From contig JAYEHK010000039.1 in assembly GCA_034659475.1 (NCBI GenBank), forward strand, positions 1 to 22,512: a stretch of DNA of 22,512 nt, given 5' to 3'. Positions 1 through 6,599 of the stretch are shown here, piece after piece (position 1 is the first letter of the stretch; the number at the start of each line of letters is the position of its first letter). Made by a program: the position numbers and the translations under genes. The stretch is from JAYEHK01 sp034659475. Lineage in GTDB: Bacteria; Bacillota; Syntrophomonadia; Syntrophomonadales; Syntrophomonadaceae. The notes beneath the pieces were generated by a model. It did not search any database. It saw only the letters and a program-made list of their open reading frames with translations, and was not told the origin of the DNA.

Positions 1-410
1 GTTGTAACATTGAATAAAGGCTCACTGTTAATTGTTATCACCGGGGTTGCCTGACATTGACCTACACATTCGGTTAATTCAAGGGTAAACTTACCATCCG
101 GGGTTGTTTCACCAACACCTATACCCAGATAGTTTTCCATTGCTTGCAGCAATGCGTCTGCACCTGCAACGTGACAAGGTGCACTTTCACACATGCGAAT
201 GATGTACTTCCCTCGTTTTTCAACGGACATATAGGAGTAAAAAGTAGCCACACCATAAGCCTCTGCGTTCGAAACTCCAAAAACCTGTGCCGCATCTCTT
301 AGTGCTTCCTCTGGTATATAATTGTACGTGTTTTGTATTGCATGAAATGCCTCAATAATCCCTCCCTTTTTAGATGCGTAAGATGTTATGATATCCTTGT
401 AGTTAGCCAT
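1..410 (-). CDS. NuoE/HydC-type [2Fe-2S] thioredoxin-like subunit, 3' end outside window
   Basis: This is the first 136 codons of a minus-strand gene that runs off the left edge. The protein matches the 24-kDa (NuoE) family: a helical N-terminus, then a thioredoxin-like domain with four cysteines at 74, 79, 115 and 119 in the family's CX4C ... CX3C arrangement, which bind one [2Fe-2S] cluster. In anaerobes such subunits (HydC, HymA, HylA) sit beside a NuoF-like flavoprotein and pass electrons between NAD(P) and hydrogenase or formate dehydrogenase. The ATG at 408-410 follows a near-perfect Shine-Dalgarno sequence (AAAGGAGGTGA, 415-425). It is not in the six-frame list because it is open at the edge. 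Which enzyme it belongs to cannot be settled here; mobB upstream makes a molybdo- or tungsto-formate dehydrogenase a reasonable guess. Confidence 0.9.
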   Translation of the reverse strand, partial: MANYKDIITSYASKKGGIIEAFHAIQNTYNYIPEEALRDAAQVFGVSNAEAYGVATFYSYMSVEKRGKYIIRMCESAPCHVAGADALLQAMENYLGIGVGETTPDGKFTLELTECVGQCQATPVITINSEPLFNVT

Positions 411-414
411 AAAG

Positions 415-425
415 TCACCTCCTTT
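415..425 (-). promoter_or_regulatory. strong Shine-Dalgarno of the NuoE-like gene
   Basis: Read on the minus strand this is AAAGGAGGTGA, four bases before the ATG. It is almost fully complementary to the 16S rRNA tail, so it implies high translation and fixes the start codon. Confidence 0.85.
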
Positions 426-463
426 AATAATGTAATATATATAATAATTCCATCTATGTAATT

Positions 464-492
464 ATTATATAACTTTTTACAAATTAATCCAA
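464..492 (-). promoter_or_regulatory. candidate sigma-A-type promoter for the NuoE-like gene
   Basis: On the minus strand a perfect -10 TATAAT (464-469) lies 17 bp from TTGGAT (487-492), which matches the first three bases of the -35 consensus. It is about 55 bp before the start codon in very AT-rich DNA, where chance TATAAT boxes are common, so the call is moderate. Confidence 0.45.
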
Positions 493-635
493 TATTAGTA
501 TTCGATATACAGATATTTCTATCTGCTCATTTCGGTTTGTTATTTGTATTCGTTATTTTAACTATAATTAGTTGTTAGTTTACAAAATCTTTTTGTGCCT
601 TAAAATGCTGTGAATTTCAATGTTTATATTTTTTT

Positions 636-680
636 ACACAAAAGAAGGCTGTTCCAAAAAGGAACAACCTTCTTTTGTGT
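636..680. terminator. bidirectional terminator-like hairpin
   Basis: Two 20-base arms (636-655 and 661-680) pair over their full length except for one C/A position, around a 5-base A loop. The outer parts of the arms are A-rich on one side and T-rich (CTTCTTTT) on the other, as in bidirectional Rho-independent terminators. It would end the mobB transcript, read on the minus strand. Confidence 0.7.
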
Positions 681-688
681 AACAGAGA

Positions 689-745
689 AGCACTTTTGGT
701 GTGTCATTTTACTGTGAATTATCCAAATAACATACCAAAAGTGCT
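689..745. repeat. perfect 12-bp inverted repeat with 33-base loop
   Basis: The arms AGCACTTTTGGT (689-700) and ACCAAAAGTGCT (734-745) are exact reverse complements. The element lies just after the mobB stop codon. The long loop and lack of a T-run argue against a normal terminator; it may be an mRNA-stabilising hairpin or the remains of a mobile element. Confidence 0.6.
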
Positions 746-761
746 CCCTGTATTATTAATC

Positions 762-1256
762 TCAGTTTGCGGATTGGATTTTAAAATAATCCATGATAAA
801 TTCAGCAACCTCTCGGGCCTGCTGAAAAGAAAAATTGACTATATCTGAACCCATATTAAAGTCACTTACTATGGCGACAGTGTTATCAAGCTTATAGGAC
901 TCCTTACTGATTGCCGCTCGAACAATCTCAATTTTAGAATAAAGTTCTTTCTTATATCCCTCTGTAATAATCAAATCAGCTTCTTCTGATAGTTTTTCCA
1001 GCACACTGTTTAGATTCGGTTCGGGATTTTGTCGCTTATAATATAAGCACACATCAGGTGATATCGCACAAACTTGCCCTGCACCTGCGTGAAACAACTG
1101 GTCCGAATCGGTCGTTGCAGAAATGTTGAGATGCTCGGAGGCGTGTTTAATAACAGCCACACGTATGCCTCGACCTGTCAATTCTTCCACAACAGAACAC
1201 AGGAAGGTCGTTTTCCCAGCATTGTGTTTTCCTACAAAGGAAATGGTCGGTTTCAT
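762..1256 (-). CDS. mobB: MobB, molybdopterin-guanine dinucleotide cofactor GTPase
   Basis: A 164-residue protein of the MobB family, P-loop GTP-binding proteins that assist attachment of GMP to molybdopterin to form the MGD cofactor of enzymes such as formate dehydrogenase. The Walker A motif GKHNAGKTT spans residues 9-17. It is followed by the VIKHA segment (residues 35-39) typical of MobB, and by an ITEGYK stretch resembling the family's DxxLVEGFK motif. The start overlaps the mtaD stop by four bases (ATGA), preceded by a G-rich ribosome binding site, so translation is coupled to mtaD. Length is normal for the family. MobA is not in this window. The purine-salvage company is unexpected; the NuoE-like gene beyond suggests a molybdo- or tungsto-enzyme locus to the left. 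Confidence 0.88.
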   Translation of the reverse strand: MKPTISFVGKHNAGKTTFLCSVVEELTGRGIRVAVIKHASEHLNISATTDSDQLFHAGAGQVCAISPDVCLYYKRQNPEPNLNSVLEKLSEEADLIITEGYKKELYSKIEIVRAAISKESYKLDNTVAIVSDFNMGSDIVNFSFQQAREVAEFIMDYFKIQSAN

Positions 1257-2548
1257 GCTTCCCCCCTGTTGAGACGCTCGGCAATCTCCTTCACCCTGGT
1301 AATAATCTCTTCTTCATCCATGAAAAATTTGCGGTTTTCCATGAGCATTTTGCCGTCAACAAAAACGGTCTGCACGTCAGAAGCATGCCCCGAATAAACA
1401 AGATTGGCCACAAGATCATAAGTGGGTATCATGTGGGGTTCCTGTAAACCGACTAAAATAATGTCCGCCCGCATGCCTTCTTTAATACGTCCAATCTGTT
1501 GTTCCTGTCTCAAAGCCTTAGCACCATTTACCGTAGCCATTTCAAGTGCTTGATAAGCGGGAAGAACCGTTGGATCCATGGTTTGAACCTTTTGTAACAG
1601 CGCAGCAGTTCGCATCTCCTGGAACATATCGAGGTCATTATTGCTGGACACTCCATCCGTACCAAGGGCAACCGGAATCCCCGCCTCTAACATGGTAACT
1701 ACTGGCGCCACACCACTGGCTAATTTCATATTGCTCTCTGGGTTATGAGCTACCCCAACATTATATTTTTTCAAGAGCTGAATATCTTCATCGCTCATAT
1801 GAACACAATGGGCCGCCAATACCTGGTTTTGTAAGACGCCCGTCTCCTCCATCAACGCAATCGGTGTTTTACCATATTGTTTCTGCATATCTTCATATTC
1901 GCCTACTGTTTCTGCCAGATGAATATGAATCCCCACGTTTAATTCAGCCGCCAACGCGGATACTCTTTTTAGATAATCAGGAGGACAGGTATAGGGAGCA
2001 TGCGGTCCAAGCATGAATTGAATTCTTCCGTCTTCTGCATGATGCCATTTCTTCACTAACGCCCGACTATCCTCAATGGCTTCCTCGTTTTCCGGCCCAA
2101 CGCCAATCATCCCCCGGGATAAAACAGCCCTTATACCAGATTCCTTAACCGCTTGTGCAACCTGATCCATTTTAAAGTACATGTCTGTAAAACAAGTGGT
2201 ACCTGATTTTATCATCTCCAAAATAGCCAGCTTGGTTCCCCAGTAGATCTCTTCCTCTCCTAGCTTCGCTTCCATAGGAAAGATTTTCTTTTCCAGCCAA
2301 TCCATCAGTGACAGGTCATTCGCGTACCCTCGTAAAAGAGTCATCGCTGCATGGGTATGGGTATTGATAAATCCAGGCAAGGCAACATAATCCCGGCCAT
2401 CAATGACCTTATCGTACTCCCCTTCAGGGTACTCGCCCTGTCCCACTTCTTTGATAAACTGATCTTCGATTATGATATACCCTTTATCAATGACAAGATC
2501 TTTTTCAGTCATCGGAACGATGGCTGTATCACGTATTAGTGTTTTCAT
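1253..2548 (-). CDS. mtaD: MtaD, 5'-methylthioadenosine / S-adenosylhomocysteine deaminase
   Basis: A 431-residue amidohydrolase of the MtaD/SsnA group, which deaminates methylthioadenosine, S-adenosylhomocysteine and often 5'-deoxyadenosine to the inosine forms. Metal ligands are visible: HTH at 64-66, H210 in GIHIHLAE, and D298 in LGTDGVSSNN. E93 in the PMEAKL segment and H183 in GPHAPYTC are further family positions. The start used is the ATG at 2548, giving MKTLIRDT, which follows a GGGGGG ribosome binding site by eight bases; a longer ORF to 2605 would overlap the aldolase gene and adds only a basic, non-conserved tail. It lies 28 bp after the aldolase gene and overlaps mobB. The context supports a role in nucleoside salvage with MtnP and MtnA. 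Confidence 0.9.
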   Translation of the reverse strand: MKTLIRDTAIVPMTEKDLVIDKGYIIIEDQFIKEVGQGEYPEGEYDKVIDGRDYVALPGFINTHTHAAMTLLRGYANDLSLMDWLEKKIFPMEAKLGEEEIYWGTKLAILEMIKSGTTCFTDMYFKMDQVAQAVKESGIRAVLSRGMIGVGPENEEAIEDSRALVKKWHHAEDGRIQFMLGPHAPYTCPPDYLKRVSALAAELNVGIHIHLAETVGEYEDMQKQYGKTPIALMEETGVLQNQVLAAHCVHMSDEDIQLLKKYNVGVAHNPESNMKLASGVAPVVTMLEAGIPVALGTDGVSSNNDLDMFQEMRTAALLQKVQTMDPTVLPAYQALEMATVNGAKALRQEQQIGRIKEGMRADIILVGLQEPHMIPTYDLVANLVYSGHASDVQTVFVDGKMLMENRKFFMDEEEIITRVKEIAERLNRGEA

Positions 2549-2576
2549 TCTATTTACCCCCCTAAATCTATTTCTT

Positions 2577-3227
2577 CTATTCCTTCTTTTGCCCATAGCT
2601 GGCAAAGGAGTGATTTAGTTTTTTTATATCCTCCTCTGGGAGTACATGAGCCCCTCCTAATAGCTTAGAGTATAAAGCAACCTGGGCTGTTTTTTCAGCA
2701 ATGTAACAGACCTTCAAGGCATCAGATAAATCCTTTCCTACCCCTACCAGGCCATGATGAGCAAGTAATACTGCTCGTCCATTCCCCAAAGTCTGTACGA
2801 TTCCTTCTGCCAGTTTATTTGATCCACATGCAGCATATTCAGCCGTCTGTACCTCATGTCCAATGATCTGAGCTGTTTCTTCAAGGATAACCGGAATCGA
2901 CTGATTTGCTACAGCAAACACCGAGGCAAATGGACTATGTACATGTACGATCGCCCCTGCATCAACTCGTTCCTGATAAATTCTAGAATGCATAGGCGCT
3001 TCAACAGATGGTTTCCATTTGCCTTCTGCAATCGTTCCATCAACATTCATCAGAACAATGTCTTCCGTCAACAGGGAACAATAATCCATCCCACTTGGTG
3101 TGATTAAAAACTGTTCCCGCTCCTTGATGCGAACACTAACATTCCCCCAGGTCCCAACAACCAGTTTGCTGTTATAGATCTCCTGCGCTGTTTCAATAAG
3201 CTGTTTCCGCTCATCACGATAATCCAT
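2577..3227 (-). CDS. class II aldolase, probable 5-methylthioribulose-1-phosphate / 5-deoxyribulose-1-phosphate aldolase
   Basis: A 216-residue class II aldolase/adducin-fold protein close to fuculose-1-phosphate aldolase. Metal ligands are present: E76 (KPSVEAPMH), H95 and H97 (VHVHSPF), and the histidine pair 157-158 (AHHGLVGVG). The substrate is inferred from position: it lies directly between mtnA, whose stop codon abuts its ATG, and mtaD. In the dihydroxyacetone-phosphate shunt known from Rhodospirillum rubrum and some Escherichia coli, such an aldolase (Ald2) splits the MtnA product into dihydroxyacetone phosphate and methylthioacetaldehyde, or acetaldehyde from 5-deoxyribulose 1-phosphate. 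It is distinct from MtnB, which shares the fold but is a dehydratase; none of the later aerobic Met-salvage genes (mtnW, mtnX, mtnC, mtnD) is here. A fuculose or rhamnulose aldolase is the alternative. Confidence 0.8.
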   Translation of the reverse strand: MDYRDERKQLIETAQEIYNSKLVVGTWGNVSVRIKEREQFLITPSGMDYCSLLTEDIVLMNVDGTIAEGKWKPSVEAPMHSRIYQERVDAGAIVHVHSPFASVFAVANQSIPVILEETAQIIGHEVQTAEYAACGSNKLAEGIVQTLGNGRAVLLAHHGLVGVGKDLSDALKVCYIAEKTAQVALYSKLLGGAHVLPEEDIKKLNHSFASYGQKKE

Positions 3228-4271
3228 TTACACGTCACCGCCTTCACTAAAAACTGCTTTCAGTCCCTTGATATAAGGCGCCTGGATAATGCCTTTTTCA
3301 GTAATAATACCGTCAATGAATTCATGAGGCGTAACATCAAAGGCCGGGTTAAAGACATCAACCTCGGGAACGGTAATATAAGTTCCCCGTACCATTCTGA
3401 CTTCATCTTGATTGCGTTCTTCAATAGGAATTTCTTCTCCATTTGATATACTCATATCAATGGTCGACAGAGGAGCAGCGATGTAGAAAGGAACCCCATG
3501 CTGACGAGCGAGTACTGCTAATCCATAGGTACCAATCTTATTGGCTGTATCTCCATTTGCTGCGATCCGATCTGCCCCTGCAATGACAGCCGTAATGTTC
3601 TTATCCCTTAGAACAGAAGCAGCCATATTATCCGTGATCAGCGTAACCGGGATCTTGTCCTCCATCAGTTCCCATATGGTTAACCGGGATCCTTGTAATA
3701 CAGGCCTTGTTTCACATGCCCAAACACGTTGAATATGTTTCCTTGCATGAGCCGCCCGGATAACCCCTAAGGCTGTCCCATGCCCACACGTTGCCAGCGC
3801 TCCGGCATTACAAATGGTCATCACCTGGGAATCAGATCCCAGAAGCGTTTGTCCGTATTCTCCCATATCTATATTGATCCGCAGATCCTCTTCATACATG
3901 TCCTGCGCTTCACGCAGCATGATTTTCGCCAGTTCAACCTGGTCAAGGCCCAGATGGGTTTCAAACACCCGCCGCATTCTCCGTATCGCCCAGAAGAGAT
4001 TAACGGCAGTGGGTCGCGTAGACCTCATCACACTTTCCACTTCTTCGTAAAAAGCCAGTAAATTCTTCTCATTATTAAAATTCTGAATCGCCAGCGCCAT
4101 ACCAAAAGCTGCTGTAACACCGATCAATGGAGCCCCTCTGACCTTTAACTCTTTGATCGCCACTGCAATTTCCTGATACGTCAGACATTTTTCATAATGC
4201 ACCTTTGCAGGTAGTTGATTCTGATCAAGTACATAAACGGCATCATCTTTATAATAAATCGTCTGTATCAT
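3228..4271 (-). CDS. mtnA: MtnA, S-methyl-5-thioribose-1-phosphate isomerase
   Basis: A 347-residue member of the eIF2B-alpha-like isomerases that convert methylthioribose 1-phosphate to methylthioribulose 1-phosphate; the same enzymes accept 5-deoxyribose 1-phosphate. The family blocks are clear: RGAPLIGV (45-52), CNAGALAT (154-161) with catalytic Cys154, the ETRP segment (187-190), and GADRIAANGDTANKIGT (232-248) with catalytic Asp234. The cysteine-aspartate spacing of 80 residues fits the family. Its ATG overlaps the mtnP stop by four bases, so the two are translationally coupled, and its stop codon touches the aldolase start. The length is full. The general eIF2B-like fold could hide a ribose-1,5-bisphosphate isomerase, but the motifs and neighbours favour MtnA. 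Confidence 0.94.
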   Translation of the reverse strand: MIQTIYYKDDAVYVLDQNQLPAKVHYEKCLTYQEIAVAIKELKVRGAPLIGVTAAFGMALAIQNFNNEKNLLAFYEEVESVMRSTRPTAVNLFWAIRRMRRVFETHLGLDQVELAKIMLREAQDMYEEDLRINIDMGEYGQTLLGSDSQVMTICNAGALATCGHGTALGVIRAAHARKHIQRVWACETRPVLQGSRLTIWELMEDKIPVTLITDNMAASVLRDKNITAVIAGADRIAANGDTANKIGTYGLAVLARQHGVPFYIAAPLSTIDMSISNGEEIPIEERNQDEVRMVRGTYITVPEVDVFNPAFDVTPHEFIDGIITEKGIIQAPYIKGLKAVFSEGGDV

Positions 4272-5059
4272 TTTTTCATACTCGTTTCCTGTAGTATTTG
4301 TTTACAATTGCAGCCTCTGTTGGCATCAATGTACTTTATGCTTTCCATAATCAGGCTTCTGACATCCTGAATACTGTTTCTCATCATTTCCACAACCTCT
4401 GCATGGGTAAGAATGGTCGGGGATATCCCCGCTGCATAATTGGTTATAATCGATACATTCGCATAGCAGATGCCCAGTTCACGAGCCAGACATACCTCTG
4501 GAACACTCGTCATACCAATCACATGCCCACCCAGGAGTTTGAACATCTGTATCTCGGCTGATGTTTCAAACCTTGGTCCTTCGGTACATACATAGGCCCC
4601 CCCATTATGAACCACCAGACCTTTTTCTTCCCCTGCCCGAGCAAGCGCATCCCTTATATCTGGACAATAGGGAACTGTCATATCACAATGCACGACGCCT
4701 GCTTCGCCGCCTTCAAAAAAGGTTGTTTTTCTTGTTTTTGTAAAATCCAAGAATTGGTCAGCCAGTACAAATTCACCCGGTTTTAGATCAAACTGCAGCG
4801 AACCCACTGCTGCCGTTGCAATAATACAATCCACCCCCAGCTGTTTAAGTGCCATGATGTTGGCTCGATAGTTTATCATATGCGGGGCTACGCTGTGGTC
4901 ACTCCCATGCCGGGGAATAAAGGCAACCTCTTCCCCATTGTAGCTCCCCATAAGAATCTTAACGTCACCATATGGTGTCGACTCCACCGATTCTTGAATG
5001 TTATCCAATAGCCGAGGATCGTAGACCCCTGTTCCTCCAATAAACGCTATTCTAGCCAT
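4268..5059 (-). CDS. mtnP: MtnP-family nucleoside phosphorylase (MTA or methylthioinosine phosphorylase)
   Basis: A 263-residue PNP/MTAP-family phosphorylase that cleaves methylthio- or deoxy-nucleosides to the base and sugar 1-phosphate. Seen: N-terminal IGGTGVYD (7-14), phosphate-site PRHGSDH (49-55), NYRANIMALK (63-72), TEGPRFET (159-166), and MTSVPEVCLARELG (183-196). At the base-recognition site it has TNYAAGIS with Asn207, where adenine-specific MTA phosphorylases usually carry Asp (TDYD). Asn at this place is typical of 6-oxopurine enzymes, so inosine-type substrates made by MtaD are likely. The ribosome binding site (AAAGGAGGGAT) lies 14 bp behind ftsY and abuts its stop, so mtnP may be co-transcribed with ftsY. 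Family assignment is firm; base preference is inference. Confidence 0.9.
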   Translation of the reverse strand: MARIAFIGGTGVYDPRLLDNIQESVESTPYGDVKILMGSYNGEEVAFIPRHGSDHSVAPHMINYRANIMALKQLGVDCIIATAAVGSLQFDLKPGEFVLADQFLDFTKTRKTTFFEGGEAGVVHCDMTVPYCPDIRDALARAGEEKGLVVHNGGAYVCTEGPRFETSAEIQMFKLLGGHVIGMTSVPEVCLARELGICYANVSIITNYAAGISPTILTHAEVVEMMRNSIQDVRSLIMESIKYIDANRGCNCKQILQETSMKK

Positions 5060-5073
5060 AAAAAATCCCTCCT

Positions 5074-6213
5074 TTATTCCTCAAACAATGCCTGGGCAAA
5101 TAATTCTGGTGAAAAATCCTTCAAATCCTCCATACCTTCTCCGATGCCAACCAGTTTAACTGGAATATCTAATTCTCGATTAACTGCGATCACGATTCCA
5201 CCTTTAGCCGTTCCGTCCAGTTTGCTTAAAACTATTCCGGTTACGCCGGTTGCCTCTCCAAATATCTTTGCCTGACTGATTGCATTCTGTCCCGTTGTCG
5301 CATCAAGTAACAGAAGTACCTCATGAGGAGCATCTGAAATCTCCCGTTCAATCACCTTTCTAACCTTACTAATTTCCTTCATCAGATTGGTTTTGTTTTG
5401 CAGACGACCGGCAGTGTCAATAATTAGAATATCTGCCTTTCTAGCCCGGGCAGCATTGATCGCATCAAATACAACTGCACCTGGATCTGCCCCTTCCTGA
5501 TGTTTAATGAGATCCACACCCACTCTGTCAGCCCATATCTGTAATTGATCAATAGCAGCAGCGCGAAAGGTATCCCCTGCGGCCAATAGAACTTTCTTTT
5601 TGTCCTTTTTGAAACGATGCGCTAATTTTGCAATGGTCGTCGTTTTTCCTGCTCCATTTACGCCTACCACCATGATAACCGTAAGCTCTCCTTTGACGAT
5701 ATTCAAAGGAACGGTTTCACTGCCCAGAATGCTGCTGATTTCTTCTTCAATTAGATGGCTTACTTCATTAGGATCATTAATCTTATTCTTTTTGGCACGG
5801 GACCGGATTTTATCTACAAGTTCCATAGATGTGGTCATCCCAACATCTGCCTGGATTAAAATATCCTCCAGTTCTTCATAAAAGTCATCATCCAGTTTTC
5901 CGGCATTTTTTATCAACGCTCCAATTTTACCGCTGAAATTTTGTCGGGTACGATTAAGACCGGTTTTTAATCGTTCAAACAAGCCTTTTTTTTCGGAGCT
6001 TTCATCAGCATCATCGTTTATTTCTTCTGCTGCCTCCGCACTTTCCTCTTCTCCAGTACCAGATTCGTCTTCATTAGAAGGCAACTCTTGCATTTGATGA
6101 CCTTCTTCTTGTTCTTCTAGTTCTTCTTTTTCGGAAGTCACCTCTTCCGCCTGTATCAGTTCATCCTCATTTTCATTCTTCTTTTTCCCTTTAAACCGAT
6201 CAAAAAAAGCCAT
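5074..6213 (-). CDS. ftsY: FtsY, signal recognition particle receptor GTPase
   Basis: A 379-residue SRP-GTPase that docks ribosome-SRP complexes at the membrane. Residues 1-75 form a very acidic A domain, followed by the N domain helices (about 76-165) and the G domain with G1 GVNGAGKTTT (184-193), DTFRAAAIDQL, DTAGRLQNK and SKLDGTAKGG. The start chosen is the ATG at 6213, eight bases after AGAGGTGG; an in-frame GTG at 6225 overlaps that ribosome binding site and is unlikely. The gene follows smc as in many Firmicutes, but 386 bp away, with a large palindrome between. mtnP follows after 14 bp. No convincing promoter was found in the 111 bp between the palindrome and the start. Confidence 0.96.
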   Translation of the reverse strand: MAFFDRFKGKKKNENEDELIQAEEVTSEKEELEEQEEGHQMQELPSNEDESGTGEEESAEAAEEINDDADESSEKKGLFERLKTGLNRTRQNFSGKIGALIKNAGKLDDDFYEELEDILIQADVGMTTSMELVDKIRSRAKKNKINDPNEVSHLIEEEISSILGSETVPLNIVKGELTVIMVVGVNGAGKTTTIAKLAHRFKKDKKKVLLAAGDTFRAAAIDQLQIWADRVGVDLIKHQEGADPGAVVFDAINAARARKADILIIDTAGRLQNKTNLMKEISKVRKVIEREISDAPHEVLLLLDATTGQNAISQAKIFGEATGVTGIVLSKLDGTAKGGIVIAVNRELDIPVKLVGIGEGMEDLKDFSPELFAQALFEE

Positions 6214-6599
6214 TTTAACAACCACCTCTACTTAGATTATTATTCTCACGTTTGACTAGTTTCACAGTGCCAATAACAGCAAAGCGCAACATTGATTCCA
6301 CTGCAAAAACCCTCAAATCTTCCTGTTTGAATGCATAAGTGCCCATTGGGTGAAAGATTCAAGAAGCGTTGGCGAAGCATGGGAGTAACACTCTGCGAAG
6401 ACGAACGAAAAAAGGGGGCGAGCTCCACGGACGGAGCGAGAGGGCAGTTGAACATGGACGTGAATGTGCCCTGTACCCCTTTTTTCGTTCATCGAGCAGT
6501 TAGTGTTACCCCATGCGGAGGCTGCTGAATGAATCTTTCACCCAATGGGCACTTATGCATTCAAACTTACCAATATTACTTTCCGCAGTAGAATCAACA
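6214..6599. other. 386-bp non-coding gap between smc and ftsY
   Basis: The gap holds a 242-bp nested palindromic element (6325-6566), a short AT-rich piece next to the smc stop, and about 110 bp of leader DNA before ftsY. Short ORFs within it (for example 6331-6528 plus and 6246-6455 minus) simply cross the palindrome and lack a ribosome binding site or family likeness. Confidence 0.7.
6325..6566. repeat. 242-bp nested palindrome, MITE-like or structured RNA element
   Basis: The outer arms 6325-6361 and 6530-6566 are 37-bp perfect reverse complements. Inside, after an asymmetric internal loop, 6377-6392 pairs with 6502-6516 (15 pairs, one bulged A at 6384), CTGC 6393-6396 pairs with GCAG 6496-6499, and 6403-6417 pairs perfectly with 6476-6490 (15 pairs including an A6/T6 run). 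The tip carries two small hairpins: GCTCC/GGAGC (6422-6426/6433-6437) and GGGCA/TGCCC (6442-6446/6467-6471). The result is a long rod with a branched head. No transposase and no clear target duplication were seen. The core is richer in GC than its surroundings. The geometry fits a non-autonomous mobile element or a structured RNA. Confidence 0.85.

Larger units (their letters stand above)
411..761. other. 351-bp non-coding gap between mobB and the NuoE-like gene
   Basis: No credible ORF is present. It holds, from right to left, a long-loop 12-bp inverted repeat (689-745), a terminator-like hairpin (636-680), a small perfect hairpin CAGATA-TTTC-TATCTG (510-525, plus strand), the promoter candidate and the ribosome binding site. 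The hairpins suggest that mobB ends one transcription unit and the NuoE-like gene starts another. Confidence 0.7.

Noticed and set aside
540..570. Rex-like redox operator before the NuoE-like gene
   Set aside because: GTTATTTTAAC is only a loose half-match to the TTGTTAANNNNTTAACAA consensus, and such patterns are common in AT-rich DNA.
2549..2605. 19-codon N-terminal extension of MtaD
   Set aside because: It overlaps the end of the aldolase gene, is arginine-rich and unconserved, and a ribosome binding site sits before the ATG at 2548.
6246..6528. Small ORFs on both strands within the nested palindrome
   Set aside because: They follow from the inverted-repeat structure, lack ribosome binding sites and show no domain; the DNA is better explained as a structural element.
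6325..6566. Target-site duplication around the palindrome
   Set aside because: The bases flanking the arms on the two sides do not match over any useful length, so recent insertion cannot be shown from this window.
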